Counted from the stretch's first letter, positions 8,421-17,794 are shown. The stretch: DNA of 64,000 nt from Arcticibacter sp045629565 (GCF_045629565.1 NZ_JAZQRL010000101.1:1-64000); one strand, 5' to 3'. The notes: a model not told the origin generated them from the letters alone. A program made the numbers and translations.

Positions 8421-10061
8421 ATGGCTGAAGTAGTTAAAATGCCTAAAATGAGCGACACCATGACTGAAGGTGTTATCGCTAAATGGCATAAAAAAGTTGG
8501 TGACAAAGTGAGCACAGGTGACCTGATTGCTGAGGTTGAAACCGACAAAGCAACAATGGATTTTGAATCCTATCAGGAAGGTACTCTTTTATATATCGGA
8601 GCTGAAGAAGGTTCAACGGTACCTGTTGATTCTGTAATTGCAGTATTGGGTGCAGAAGGCGAAGATTACAAATCTGCGTTGGAAGGAAGCTCAAATGGAG
8701 ATACTACAAAAGCTGATTCAACTGCCGATGCAGGTGATAAACCTGAAAGTGACGATTCTGAGCCCGAAACAGCTTCTTCAGATGAGGGCGTAGACCCTGA
8801 GTCTGTGGGTGCGACAGTAATTCGCATGCCTTTGCTGAGCGATACGATGACCGAAGGTGTTATCGCCGAATGGCATAAAAAAGTTGGCGACGAAATTAAA
8901 AGTGATGATACTCTAGCTGATGTTGAAACCGATAAGGCCACAATGGAAGTTACTGCATATGCAGAAGGCACATTGCTTTACATCGGCGTTGAGAAAGGCC
9001 AGGCGGCTAAAGTAAATGATGTGATCGCTATCGTGGGTAAGGAAGGTACGGATGTACAATCTTTATTAAAGGGTGGCTCTAAACCTAAGGCTTCAGAAGC
9101 AAAAGCCGAAGAGCCTAAGGCTGAATCGAAGAAAGAGGAAGCTGCAGTTAGTTCATCAGCTGATGCTGACTCGAGAGTTAAGGCGTCTCCTCTGGCTAAA
9201 AAAATCGCCAAAGATAAAGGCATTGACCTGTCTCAGGTTAAGGGAAGCGCTGAAGGTGGTCGTATTGTAAAGAAAGACATTGAAAGCTTCAGTCCTGCTG
9301 CGAAAGCACCGGCTGCTGCTCAGGCTCCTGCTCAGGAATCTAAACCTGCTGCTCCTTCAATTCCTCAGTTCATAGGTGAGGAGAAATATACCGAGAAGCC
9401 GGTTACTCAAATGAGAAAGACTATCGGCAAGAGATTGTCTGACAGCCTTTTCACGGCTCCTCACTTCTACGTGACCATGTCTATAGATATGGATAGTGCT
9501 ATCGCTGCACGTGCGAAGATGAATGAATTTGCCCCGGTTAAGATTTCCTTTAATGATATTGTGATCAAGGCTGTGGCTGTTGCGTTGAAGCAACATCCTA
9601 ACTTGAACTCTTCATGGAGAGGTGACAAGATCCGCTATAATGAGCACGTAAATATCGGAGTTGCCGTTGCAGTGGATGAAGGTCTGCTGGTTCCTGTGGT
9701 TCGCTTTGCGGATGGAAAGTCCCTTTCTCATATCTCTGCTGAAGTAAAAGACTTTGCTCAGAAAGCGAAGAACAAAAAGCTTCAACCAGCAGATTGGGAA
9801 GGATCTACCTTCACGATCTCTAACCTGGGAATGTTTGGTGTAGATGAATTTACAGCTATCATCAATTCTCCAGATGCATGTATCCTCGCTATCGGTGGTA
9901 TTGCGCAGGTTCCTGTGGTTAAAAATGGTGCGGTAGTTCCGGGTAATGTGATGAAGGTTACGCTTAGCTGCGATCACAGAGTGGTGGATGGTGCACAAGG
10001 CGCTGCATTCCTTCAGACACTTAAGGCTCTGATCGAAGAACCAGTAAGATTGTTAGTCTAA
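8421..10061 (+). CDS. pdhC: Pyruvate dehydrogenase E2, dihydrolipoamide acetyltransferase
   Basis: A 546-residue E2 core of the pyruvate dehydrogenase complex, transferring acetyl groups to CoA. Two N-terminal lipoyl domains carry lipoylation lysines K43 and K172, both in ETDKATM. Acidic or Ala/Pro-rich linkers follow. The peripheral subunit-binding domain lies at about 255-290 (ASPLAKKIAKDKGIDLS). The acyltransferase domain ends with the catalytic HxxxD (His519/Asp523, SCDHRVVDG). The tandem lipoyl domains are nearly repeated in sequence. It forms an operon with pdhA and ends at a strong terminator. Confidence 0.95.
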   Translation: MAEVVKMPKMSDTMTEGVIAKWHKKVGDKVSTGDLIAEVETDKATMDFESYQEGTLLYIGAEEGSTVPVDSVIAVLGAEGEDYKSALEGSSNGDTTKADSTADAGDKPESDDSEPETASSDEGVDPESVGATVIRMPLLSDTMTEGVIAEWHKKVGDEIKSDDTLADVETDKATMEVTAYAEGTLLYIGVEKGQAAKVNDVIAIVGKEGTDVQSLLKGGSKPKASEAKAEEPKAESKKEEAAVSSSADADSRVKASPLAKKIAKDKGIDLSQVKGSAEGGRIVKKDIESFSPAAKAPAAAQAPAQESKPAAPSIPQFIGEEKYTEKPVTQMRKTIGKRLSDSLFTAPHFYVTMSIDMDSAIAARAKMNEFAPVKISFNDIVIKAVAVALKQHPNLNSSWRGDKIRYNEHVNIGVAVAVDEGLLVPVVRFADGKSLSHISAEVKDFAQKAKNKKLQPADWEGSTFTISNLGMFGVDEFTAIINSPDACILAIGGIAQVPVVKNGAVVPGNVMKVTLSCDHRVVDGAQGAAFLQTLKALIEEPVRLLV

Positions 10062-10095
10062 TACGACGAGGTTTAGACAACCTCTCTATAATACC

Positions 10096-10128
10096 AAAAG
10101 AGCGATCATCAACTGATCGCTCTTTTTT
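10096..10128. terminator. Terminator between pdhC and the convergent FMN-protein gene
   Basis: GAGCGATCA and TGATCGCTC form a 9-bp stem flanked by an A run and a T run, so it can work in both directions. It sits between the converging ends of pdhC and the gene ending at 10132. Confidence 0.85.
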
Positions 10129-10131
10129 GCG

Positions 10132-10581
10132 TTATGTACGTTCCCACTTTATCTTCTTCCCAAAGCCGAGTGTGTTATCGGTGAATTTTATCCAGCTGAG
10201 TTCGATAGTCCATATATCTCCGCTCATGGCAAGAGCGAACGGATATTTGGTGTAGTACGTCTTCTTTAAGTCTGAAAGACACTGATTTTCGGGTTCAACC
10301 AGTTTGCCTTTGAACTGGATACCTTTTATCTTGCCTGTCTGCAGCTTATCAGGTAACACCGAACCTCCTACGAGATTGTTCAAAAGAGCTTGCTGGATAT
10401 GATCCGTCTGCGTGGATGACTTAAACACCAACATGTTATGTTCTTCGCTATACGCATAAAAGCAGGTGGAGCAGTGAGGCTGATCTCCTGAGCTTGTAGC
10501 CAGTGTGAAGACTGTTTGAGCTTTGAAAAAGCTGGCGATCAGTTGATCTGGTCTCTCGGACTTAGATGATGGTTGTTCCAT
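10132..10581 (-). CDS. Pyridoxamine 5'-phosphate oxidase-like FMN split-barrel protein
   Basis: A 149-residue protein resembling the small PNPOx-like/UPF0306 split-barrel group. It has FTLATSSGDQPH (about 24-35), CFYAYSEEHNMLVFKSS and a GGSVLPD turn. The family usually binds FMN or haem; the substrate here is unknown. The start chosen overlaps the ferredoxin stop by one base (TAATG). An upstream in-frame ATG would intrude into the ferredoxin gene. The coupling places it third in an operon with the U32 protein and ferredoxin, suggesting a redox role in that system. Confidence 0.8.
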   Translation of the reverse strand: MEQPSSKSERPDQLIASFFKAQTVFTLATSSGDQPHCSTCFYAYSEEHNMLVFKSSTQTDHIQQALLNNLVGGSVLPDKLQTGKIKGIQFKGKLVEPENQCLSDLKKTYYTKYPFALAMSGDIWTIELSWIKFTDNTLGFGKKIKWERT

Positions 10582-10808
10582 TATATCAATTCTACTTTTA
10601 TGCAATCTACAGGGCAATGTGCCGCTGCTCTCAAGTTATCATCCAACTCATCGGTCATTACCCGGATACTGAAGATACCTTTTTTCTCTACGCCCTGAAC
10701 GAGCGTAACCTTTCCATCCTTTCTCGAAATGCGCCACCGGTACACTGCCGCTTCTACGCAGGCGTTGCAGCCAATGCACTTTGTACGATACTGCGTAATC
10801 CGTACCAT
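10581..10808 (-). CDS. Small ferredoxin-like 4Fe-4S protein
   Basis: A 75-residue protein with one clear cluster signature: CIGCNAC at residues 11-17, and HCPVDC near residue 64 that supplies the distal cysteine. It carries a single-cluster pattern rather than two full CxxCxxCxxxCP motifs. It is translationally coupled at both ends: its ATG overlaps the U32 gene's TGA (TGATG), and its TAA overlaps the next ATG (TAATG). An electron-donor role to the U32 partner is inferred from this tight arrangement. Confidence 0.85.
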   Translation of the reverse strand: MVRITQYRTKCIGCNACVEAAVYRWRISRKDGKVTLVQGVEKKGIFSIRVMTDELDDNLRAAAHCPVDCIKVELI

Positions 10809-12046
10809 CAGACTTCCTCCAGCTTATATAACTTATCTGAAGGCCTGACTTTCTTTTCCAATGGAATAGAGAAGATCTCTCCTCTTTTTACTGATTCTCT
10901 AGGCTCATTGTCTACTCTGATCTCCTCCACTGTTGACCATACGACTCCGGTGGACGGTCCTGTAATCATAATCCTTGATCCTGTTGTCAAAGAGTGGGCA
11001 TCGAGCTGAAACTCGGCAACTGATGACTTTTCAAAGTATTTAAGTCCGCGACCGATATAGATCTTTTTTTGGGTAGCTTTGGAACCATATACGTTACTCC
11101 ACTCACCTATTTTTCTACCCAGATAATAACCATCCCAGAACCCCCTGTTAAATACAGTTGATAAGCGGGACTTCCACCCGGTGAACATCGCAGGGCCGTA
11201 ACTTCCGTTGCCGTAAGCATCAATTGCCTCACGGTAACAGGACACAACGGTATGAACATAATCTGCACTTCTACCCCGCCCTTCAATCTTCAGAACGGAT
11301 ATACCTGCATCAATGATTTTGTCAAGAAAATCAATGGTGCAAAGGTCTTTGGCAGACATAATATATTCATTATCTACTTCAAACTCTGTCCCATGTTCCT
11401 TTTCGGTGACGATATAACTTTTACGGCAGTTCTGAATGCAGGCTCCTCTATTTGCGGACGCATAGTCAGAGTGAAGGCTTAAATAGCATTTTCCGGAAAC
11501 GGCCATACACAAGGCACCATGTGCAAAGACTTCTACCCGAACAAGCTCTCCGGATGGACCGGTGATCTGGTGACGCTCAATGTCGCGGGTTATACTCGCC
11601 ACTTGCATAAGGCTCAATTCTCGCGCCATCACCATCACATCTGCATAGACTGCGTAAAATTCGACGGTGTCTATATTGGAGATGTTCGCCTGGGTGGAGA
11701 TATGTACCGGAAAACCAATCTTCCTGGCATAATTAAGTACGGCGTGGTCTGTTGCGATGACTGCTGTTATGCCACTGATGTGAGCCGCATCAACAATCTT
11801 CCTCATCAGATTGATATCGTGATCATATAAGATCGTATTGAGCGTAATGTATGATTTTATTGCTGCTGACTGGCAGATTCCGGCGATTTTTGTGAGATCT
11901 TCCAGTGTAAAATTGCTACTGGAACGCGCGCGCATATTCAGTTGTTCAATTCCGAAATAAACAGAATCTGCCCCTGCCTGTATCGCTGCTGTTAAAGATT
12001 CGTATGACCCTGCAGGCGCCATCAACTCAATTTTCCCTCTGTGCAT
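10808..12046 (-). CDS. Peptidase U32 family protein, probable RNA hydroxylation enzyme
   Basis: A 412-residue U32-family protein that begins close to the family's typical start (KIELMAPAGS). The signature region EVFAHGALCMAVSGKCYLS is intact. Cysteines 180, 187, 203 and 207 match the four conserved cysteines proposed to hold an Fe-S cluster. Characterised bacterial relatives (TrhP, RlhA) are needed for 5-hydroxylation of tRNA U34 or of 23S rRNA, so peptidase activity is doubtful. The ATG at 12046 was preferred to an upstream TTG at 12070. It is the first gene of a coupled trio with a ferredoxin and an FMN-type protein. The exact RNA target cannot be told from sequence. Confidence 0.85.
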   Translation of the reverse strand: MHRGKIELMAPAGSYESLTAAIQAGADSVYFGIEQLNMRARSSSNFTLEDLTKIAGICQSAAIKSYITLNTILYDHDINLMRKIVDAAHISGITAVIATDHAVLNYARKIGFPVHISTQANISNIDTVEFYAVYADVMVMARELSLMQVASITRDIERHQITGPSGELVRVEVFAHGALCMAVSGKCYLSLHSDYASANRGACIQNCRKSYIVTEKEHGTEFEVDNEYIMSAKDLCTIDFLDKIIDAGISVLKIEGRGRSADYVHTVVSCYREAIDAYGNGSYGPAMFTGWKSRLSTVFNRGFWDGYYLGRKIGEWSNVYGSKATQKKIYIGRGLKYFEKSSVAEFQLDAHSLTTGSRIMITGPSTGVVWSTVEEIRVDNEPRESVKRGEIFSIPLEKKVRPSDKLYKLEEV

Positions 12047-12167
12047 AAACCGGTATTTTGTATCCTGCAAAACTTCCCATTTTTTTCATATAAAAATATG
12101 ACCGGCGTCAGGTATGCTTAAAAAAAAGAGTCCTAATTTTACATCGCAGTCAACAACTGCAATAGCC

Positions 12168-12941
12168 ATGGCACACCCAACAGAACAGACTGACATTAAG
12201 CAACTGGGATCTACACTACTGAACATCGGGGCACTATTATTAAGTGCGGGAGCGAGTACCGACCGCACACGTAAAACGATTAACAGAGTCGCTGATTCGT
12301 TCGGTTACAGTACCGATCTCCTGATCTCTCATCGTACGATAATGCTTACGATCAGAGATGCGCAAAAAGACTACTTTTTTAACAATCTTAAGCGCTCATC
12401 TCCCCATGGTGTAAATTTCAAAGTGCTGACGGGTATAAGCAGACTTAGCTGGCAAGTAGTAGAAGATGGTCTTACCGTTCATCAGATCAACGATCAACTG
12501 GCCAGGATTGCCTCATTACCCCACTACCCACGATGGGCGATATTGCTCTTTGTAGGCCTGGCGGGGTCATCATTTTGCAGGCTCGCAGAGGGGGATGCCC
12601 TTGATATGCTGATTGTGTTTATAGCCACCGTCTCAGGCCTGTTTGTTCGCCAGGAGGCACACCGGCTTAAGTTCAACCCTTATATATGCATTTATTGCGC
12701 TGCGCTTACTTCTTCTTTTATTGCTGCTTCAGCGCTTAATTTCGGGAGCGGATACGTTCATGAACCTGCATTTTCAACGTCTGTCCTCTTCCTGATTCCC
12801 GGGGTTCCGCTTATTAACTCGTTTTCAGATATGATCGACGGAAACTTAAACAATGCACTCATCAGGGGTACTAACGGTTTCATTATTTCATTTGCAATTG
12901 GATTAGGACTGCTCACATCTATGTTTATTTACGGACTTTGA
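12168..12941 (+). CDS. Threonine/serine exporter family protein, ThrE N-terminal part
   Basis: About 257 residues of the DUF1212/ThrE N-terminal type. A conserved GALLLSAGASTDRTRKTI start precedes a cytoplasmic segment and about five membrane helices, ending near FAIGLGLLTSMFIYG. The next gene encodes the matching DUF3815-type partner, so the two likely form a split exporter of threonine and serine at the inner membrane. An alternative ATG at 12114 adds 18 residues. I prefer 12168 because it fits the family start and a near-match to the -7 box (TAATTTTA) lies between the two ATGs. Confidence 0.85.
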   Translation: MAHPTEQTDIKQLGSTLLNIGALLLSAGASTDRTRKTINRVADSFGYSTDLLISHRTIMLTIRDAQKDYFFNNLKRSSPHGVNFKVLTGISRLSWQVVEDGLTVHQINDQLARIASLPHYPRWAILLFVGLAGSSFCRLAEGDALDMLIVFIATVSGLFVRQEAHRLKFNPYICIYCAALTSSFIAASALNFGSGYVHEPAFSTSVLFLIPGVPLINSFSDMIDGNLNNALIRGTNGFIISFAIGLGLLTSMFIYGL

Positions 12942-12942
12942 T

Positions 12943-13434
12943 ATGGAATATCTTATTTTATTAGAGAAGTGTATTTGGCTGGGAATGGCCGCAATCGGCT
13001 TCGCAGTATTGTTTAATGTTCCGTCAAGAGCTCTTGGCTATATAGGGATATTGGGAGCTTTGGGTGGCATTGTCAAAGTGCTGATGACGCAACAGGATGT
13101 AAGCGTCATTTTAGGTACACTTTTTGGCGCTATACTCATCGGTTTTTTGGGTATACCCTTTGCACATAAGACTAATTGTCCACCACCCGTTTTGGCTATA
13201 CCAGCAGTGATCCCCATGATTCCTGGTAAATTTGCGTATAAGATGATGATTGGATTAATCAACTTGTCAGGGGATATCGATCAGGCGACCTATACACACG
13301 TCATGTCGGAGACGCTTAATAACGGGCTCAAAGTGATGTTTATTTTGATGAGCATCGCCGGCGGGGTAGGCATTCCCCTGCTGATCGCCAGAAGAGATAC
13401 AGCTAAGGGAATGCACATAAAAAGAAGATTCTAG
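12943..13434 (+). CDS. Threonine/serine exporter family protein, ThrE C-terminal part
   Basis: A 163-residue membrane protein with about five helices, of the DUF3815 type that corresponds to the C-terminal half of ThrE. Recognisable segments include FNVPSRALGYIGILGALGG and the family's IPAVIPMIPG motif (about 86-95). It starts 1 base after the partner's stop, and together they should form the full transporter. Export of small neutral amino acids is inferred from family knowledge. Confidence 0.88.
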   Translation: MEYLILLEKCIWLGMAAIGFAVLFNVPSRALGYIGILGALGGIVKVLMTQQDVSVILGTLFGAILIGFLGIPFAHKTNCPPPVLAIPAVIPMIPGKFAYKMMIGLINLSGDIDQATYTHVMSETLNNGLKVMFILMSIAGGVGIPLLIARRDTAKGMHIKRRF

Positions 13435-13443
13435 TTTATTCTG

Positions 13444-15096
13444 TTATGCACGATACATCAGTTCGTAGTATTGAGCAGCCATTCTTCCAGATTCGAATGC
13501 AGGGCTTACGTCCAGGGCTCCATTTTTCATAATTCTGGCCCATGAGGATGGATCATTGTAGTACATCGGCAGGATGACGTGCTCTATCTTGTCTAGAAGG
13601 CGTTCAGACTCAAGGCGATCTTTCTCTTCGGTTGAAAGGTGATCTTCAGCAGGCGGTATTATAAAGCTGTTCTCCATGTCTCTGGCAAATTCCGGAATCC
13701 ATCCATCGGGAATAGAAAGATTGATACTGGCGTTTATAGCAGCCGTCATGCCGCTGGTACCGGATGCTTCCCTGAACATCCGGGGATTGTTCAGCCATAC
13801 GTCTGACCCCTTCTTCAGAAGAGCAGAAAGCCCCAGTTCGTATCCGGTTAGCACAGCGCAATTTGCAAATGGCTTGATACGATCTATTATGCTGTTAAAT
13901 AAGTCTATTGCTCCGTAATCTTCCGGATATGGCTTGCCCGCCCAAATAATTTGCACGGGCATGGTCGTATTTTGGATCAATCTGATAAACCGGAACCAGT
14001 CATTCATGATCATATCAGCACGTTTGTAACCGGCAAAGCGTCTTGCCCATACAATGGTTAGTATGTCATCGCTGAAGAGCTTACCTGTCTGATCCGCTAC
14101 TACTTTGAAGAGCTCTGCTTTTAGCTCCTTTTTACGACTTACTAGTAAAGTATCGTCTTGGGACGCAAGGGCAGATTCCAGGATATCATCTTTCCAGTAA
14201 GTCTTATTCTGGGCATTCGTTATGGAGGTGATCTCGCATATGCCAGTATTGGATTTCCACATCTCCCGGGATACAACGCCATGCAATTTTGATACCGCAT
14301 TGGCTTTTCTGGCAAACTTGAGGGCGGCAAGAGTATAGTTTAGATGGTCGCCGCCAAGTCCGAGCAGTGACTGCACTTCGTGATTCTGGAGCCCACAAAA
14401 AAATGACATGTCCTGAAGTATTGCATAACTATGCGATTCATTGCCTGCAGCCTCGGGAGTGTGCGTGGTGAAGACAACACGCTTTTTCACCTCTTCCAGG
14501 TTCTTGAGCTTTGAATACAAATGGAAATTTAATGATAAGGAATGTCCTTCATTCATATGATAGACTTCTGTATGTCTGCCGAGCTGCTCAAGCAAGATGG
14601 CGCCGCCGGTACCTAACAAGATTGACTGAGCAATGCGAGTCGCTTCATTTGAATCGTATAATCGGTTGGTGATACTTTTAGACATATCATCGTTTTCCGG
14701 AAGGTCAGTACTGAGGAGGAATAATGGCGCAGAGCCAAAAGTTTCAGGGTGAAGAAGCCAGGCTTTGACGTAAACAGGCGAATTATGGACGAGGATGGTG
14801 AATACAATTCCGGTATCTTCAAGAAATGAGTAGTTCTTTTCTACATAAGCGGGTTTCATTCTTGCGTTCGTATCTCGCTCCTGGTCATAGTATCCATATT
14901 TCCAGAGTATGCCGATACCAATCAAGTTCTGCTTGAGTTCGTAGGCGCTTCTTAAATGTGATCCGGCCAGGAAGCCCAGACCACCGCTGTATATTTTCAA
15001 TGCCTGGTCTATGGCAAACTCCATAGAAAAATAGGCTACCGGCCTGGAGTATGCCGGGTCAAATTCGTAAGGGAAGATATTTTGTCCGTTAATCAT
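13444..15096 (-). CDS. glgP: Alpha-glucan phosphorylase (GT35, short form)
   Basis: A 550-residue glycogen/maltodextrin phosphorylase of the short bacterial/archaeal type (TIGR02094-like), releasing glucose-1-phosphate from alpha-glucans. It shows VAYFSMEFAIDQ near residue 21 and YSGGLGFLAGSHLR, the start common to this group. The glycosyltransferase core has VWARRFAGYKRADM (about 345) and the PLP-proximal EASGTSGM (about 443). It is shorter than classical 800-residue phosphorylases, as usual for this subgroup. glgA and glgC lie 36 kb away, so glycogen genes are scattered. A terminator just upstream separates it from the aldolase gene. Confidence 0.9.
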   Translation of the reverse strand: MINGQNIFPYEFDPAYSRPVAYFSMEFAIDQALKIYSGGLGFLAGSHLRSAYELKQNLIGIGILWKYGYYDQERDTNARMKPAYVEKNYSFLEDTGIVFTILVHNSPVYVKAWLLHPETFGSAPLFLLSTDLPENDDMSKSITNRLYDSNEATRIAQSILLGTGGAILLEQLGRHTEVYHMNEGHSLSLNFHLYSKLKNLEEVKKRVVFTTHTPEAAGNESHSYAILQDMSFFCGLQNHEVQSLLGLGGDHLNYTLAALKFARKANAVSKLHGVVSREMWKSNTGICEITSITNAQNKTYWKDDILESALASQDDTLLVSRKKELKAELFKVVADQTGKLFSDDILTIVWARRFAGYKRADMIMNDWFRFIRLIQNTTMPVQIIWAGKPYPEDYGAIDLFNSIIDRIKPFANCAVLTGYELGLSALLKKGSDVWLNNPRMFREASGTSGMTAAINASINLSIPDGWIPEFARDMENSFIIPPAEDHLSTEEKDRLESERLLDKIEHVILPMYYNDPSSWARIMKNGALDVSPAFESGRMAAQYYELMYRA

Positions 15097-15117
15097 AAAG
15101 CAAAATAAGGATTATAT

Positions 15118-15144
15118 TAAAAATCCCATCTTTTCAGACGGGAT
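15118..15144 (-). terminator. Terminator after the class II aldolase-like gene
   Basis: The minus strand reads ATCCCGTC-TGAAAA-GATGGGAT followed by TTTT. The 8-bp stem (one G-T pair) sits 22 bases past the aldolase-like stop and just before glgP. Confidence 0.8.
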
Positions 15145-15165
15145 CTTCAATGATAATGTGGATGA

Positions 15166-16467
15166 TTATTCTTTTAGGAAGGCTTTACGCAGTTCTTCCA
15201 CCTGCTCATTACTAATAGGAACCATGGAACCAAGAGACGAGCACATGACGAGCGATTTGGCGCTGAATTCAGCTACTTCAAGATAATCGAAAGTTTGCAG
15301 CAGCTGATTACCGGTAACTACTACGCAATCATTCTTCACTAAAACAGCAGGATTGCTTTTAGACACGATATCTGGAATCTCTTTTCTGCCGTTGAACTGA
15401 ACACCGAAATCAAGCGTATGCACGTCTTGCAGGAAGATCCAGCTCTCCGGGATAGTTCTTACGTTGAACGACGCTCCTGTAACCGAAAATGCCATTAAGT
15501 AAGGTGACTGGGTAAGAATAATGGAATTAATTTCTGGGTGTTTCTCGTAAATATCCTGATGCAGGTAAGTAGATCGGCTAGGAACTTTTCCCTTTTCACG
15601 CCTGCCGTTCTTAATTTGGACTATGTCATCGGGGACCATATCCCAACGGGGCACATTAGTCGGTGTAATAAGGAAGGTGTCCTGATCTACACGCGTTGAG
15701 ATGGTACCATAAGAGCTGATCATCAGGCCCTGGGTACAGGCCCTGTGGACAATCTTACATATCTCAGCACGCTTCTCTCGCTCTGCGGATGAGTGAACGG
15801 TCTCGTTCATTTCTGGAAGAAGCGCGGGAATCTGGTTTTCGAAGGCATTAATGTCATCGTCATTCAGATAAGCAGGTTTGCCAACAGAATTACCATAGAG
15901 AATAGTGCGTGCGGAAAACTCCAGGGTCTCGAACCGCTGGAATGTATCGACAAGATCTGCCCCTCCTACCACTGTTCCATGATTTTCCATGATCACGGCA
16001 TTATATCCGCGGGTGAACTCTTTAGCTATCTTCGAACCGAGAGCCTCGCTTCCCGGAAGTTCATATTCTGCATAACCAATTGGCCCGCAAACGTGTTTAG
16101 CCTGAGAAATAATATTGGTGTTGGGTATAGTTCTCGCAATGCTAAAAGATACCAGCGCTGGAGGATGAGCATGAATAATTGCTTTAATATCTGGCCTTAT
16201 CTGATAAATAGCGCGGTGAAAGGGATGTTCAGAAGATGGCTTATGGCGACCTACAATGGTTCCATCTTTTTTGATGCACACAATATCTGTCGGTTGTAGC
16301 GACCCCTTGTCAACAGCAGATGGTGATATCCAGATGTCTCCATTGTCATCGATAATGGAGATATTTCCTCCGGATGTTGTAGTTAATCCCCGTCTGTAAA
16401 TTCGGGTCATCACCATCGTTATCTGGTCGCGGGGATGCATCAAACGGGTATCCAAAACTTCATTCAT
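15166..16467 (-). CDS. Tandem class II aldolase/adducin-domain protein
   Basis: A 433-residue protein made of two class II aldolase/adducin domains. Domain 1 (about 11-200) keeps the family's zinc and catalytic residues: Glu80 in SSEHP, His99 and His101 in IHAHPP, and His163 in MENHG. Domain 2 (about 225-420) keeps the fold-defining start (SSYGTISTR), but the ligand positions read Thr319, Ser321 and Asp380, so it is probably inactive. Known single-domain relatives cleave or epimerise sugar phosphates such as fuculose-1-phosphate; the substrate here is unknown. It is monocistronic with its own terminator. Confidence 0.85.
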   Translation of the reverse strand: MNEVLDTRLMHPRDQITMVMTRIYRRGLTTTSGGNISIIDDNGDIWISPSAVDKGSLQPTDIVCIKKDGTIVGRHKPSSEHPFHRAIYQIRPDIKAIIHAHPPALVSFSIARTIPNTNIISQAKHVCGPIGYAEYELPGSEALGSKIAKEFTRGYNAVIMENHGTVVGGADLVDTFQRFETLEFSARTILYGNSVGKPAYLNDDDINAFENQIPALLPEMNETVHSSAEREKRAEICKIVHRACTQGLMISSYGTISTRVDQDTFLITPTNVPRWDMVPDDIVQIKNGRREKGKVPSRSTYLHQDIYEKHPEINSIILTQSPYLMAFSVTGASFNVRTIPESWIFLQDVHTLDFGVQFNGRKEIPDIVSKSNPAVLVKNDCVVVTGNQLLQTFDYLEVAEFSAKSLVMCSSLGSMVPISNEQVEELRKAFLKE

Positions 16468-16555
16468 AGCTTATTTATTTATTTGTACAAAGAATAGAAA
16501 TATAGAAATGTAAACAAGTGACCATTATCATTAAATATAACACTATTAGCTATTT

Positions 16556-17794
16556 CTACCGCTTAAGCCGCCCATTCAGGTCGACTGAAACATCGAAGGG
16601 CCGTAGGTAACTGTTAAAAAGCACCGCAAATTCTCTCCTTGTAACCGTCCGCTTCAAATCAAAACGATCGGGAAGCTTTAAGGATACCTTCCAACCTTTC
16701 TCGACTTCTCTATCCAGCTCTGCTCCTCGTTGGGCAGTAAACTTGATGAGACTTAACAATTGCTCCAGGGTCATCTTGTCTGATTTATTATCCAGAAACC
16801 ATATTTGACTCCTCGAATAGTATTCTTTAACTGGGACTCGTATGTCTTCCGTTGATATAGATGAATCCGGCTGCAGGTATATTCCTCCATTTAATTGTTT
16901 TCCTTTAATAATCCCGGTAAGTGCCATCTGCTGGAATGCCTGTGCATTAGAGTCAACCATTGCGATATCGGCAAATTCAATCAGACGAGACTTGTATGTC
17001 ATTAATTCGCTCTGGATTAAACGCACATTGACCTTATCGGTCGTAGTCTTAAAGAATGCGCAGTAAGCCGCAATAGCCCCGGCAGCCTGTCCGGCTGCAT
17101 AAGTTTGCCATTTAACATCTGCATCGGGGCTGGCATAGATAAAGTTCTTAATCGTTGAGAGAAAGGCTTTCAAAGGAACAGTTGCAGGAACGGTCGTCGA
17201 AACGACAGGAATTGTAACACTTGTTCGATAAAGCTGGTGGGCATAAGTCAAAGAATCTGTTGGCTTTGACGTGCCTGTTAGTCCGACCAGGCCGGCTATC
17301 CTCCTTCCGCTCGTACCATCCACAAGAACATCAGCTTTGATTGTATTATTGCGAATTTGTATCTCCCAGTTCTTACCTGCCTTCTTCACAGATGAAATAC
17401 CAGTATTTCTGATTACAGTAAGGTTCTTAACGGTATCAGTCCAGCCTTTAAAGATTGTCCCCAAATATTCCGGGGACAGTGTTTGGCTGCTCTTTACCGG
17501 ATATTTCTGCAATGCTTCAATCTTGCTAAGAAGCTCCTTTGTAATTCCATAAGGATTTTCGCGCTCTTCCTGACTCAGTTCTATTGAAGCAATCGCACCT
17601 TCATCAATTAGTACGGTCTTGACACCTGAGTGGGCGGCCTGGATGGCAGCAGCAATTCCGGAGGGAGATGCGCCTACAACCAATACTCCTGGCTTGAGGG
17701 TTTGTGAATAAACGATGGCCTGAATAAACAGCAACAGCAGGATACTCAGACACTTCTTTTGTAAAGGCGTATGCATCATTTTGAGGGAAGTCAT
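16556..17794 (-). CDS. FAD-dependent oxidoreductase-like protein, exported
   Basis: A 412-residue protein with a signal peptide (about 12-30, ending VYSQ). A Rossmann FAD-binding start follows (VLVVGASPSGIAAAIQAAHSG, about 37-57). The fingerprint reads GASPSG instead of the usual GxGxxG, but this variation is known among FAD-dependent oxidoreductases. The family often acts on organic substrates in the periplasm; no substrate can be named. The C-terminal 60 residues (RTVTRREFAVLFNSYL) resemble a single SLH-like helix repeat, which is only an impression. It is monocistronic. Confidence 0.7.
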   Translation of the reverse strand: MTSLKMMHTPLQKKCLSILLLLFIQAIVYSQTLKPGVLVVGASPSGIAAAIQAAHSGVKTVLIDEGAIASIELSQEERENPYGITKELLSKIEALQKYPVKSSQTLSPEYLGTIFKGWTDTVKNLTVIRNTGISSVKKAGKNWEIQIRNNTIKADVLVDGTSGRRIAGLVGLTGTSKPTDSLTYAHQLYRTSVTIPVVSTTVPATVPLKAFLSTIKNFIYASPDADVKWQTYAAGQAAGAIAAYCAFFKTTTDKVNVRLIQSELMTYKSRLIEFADIAMVDSNAQAFQQMALTGIIKGKQLNGGIYLQPDSSISTEDIRVPVKEYYSRSQIWFLDNKSDKMTLEQLLSLIKFTAQRGAELDREVEKGWKVSLKLPDRFDLKRTVTRREFAVLFNSYLRPFDVSVDLNGRLKR

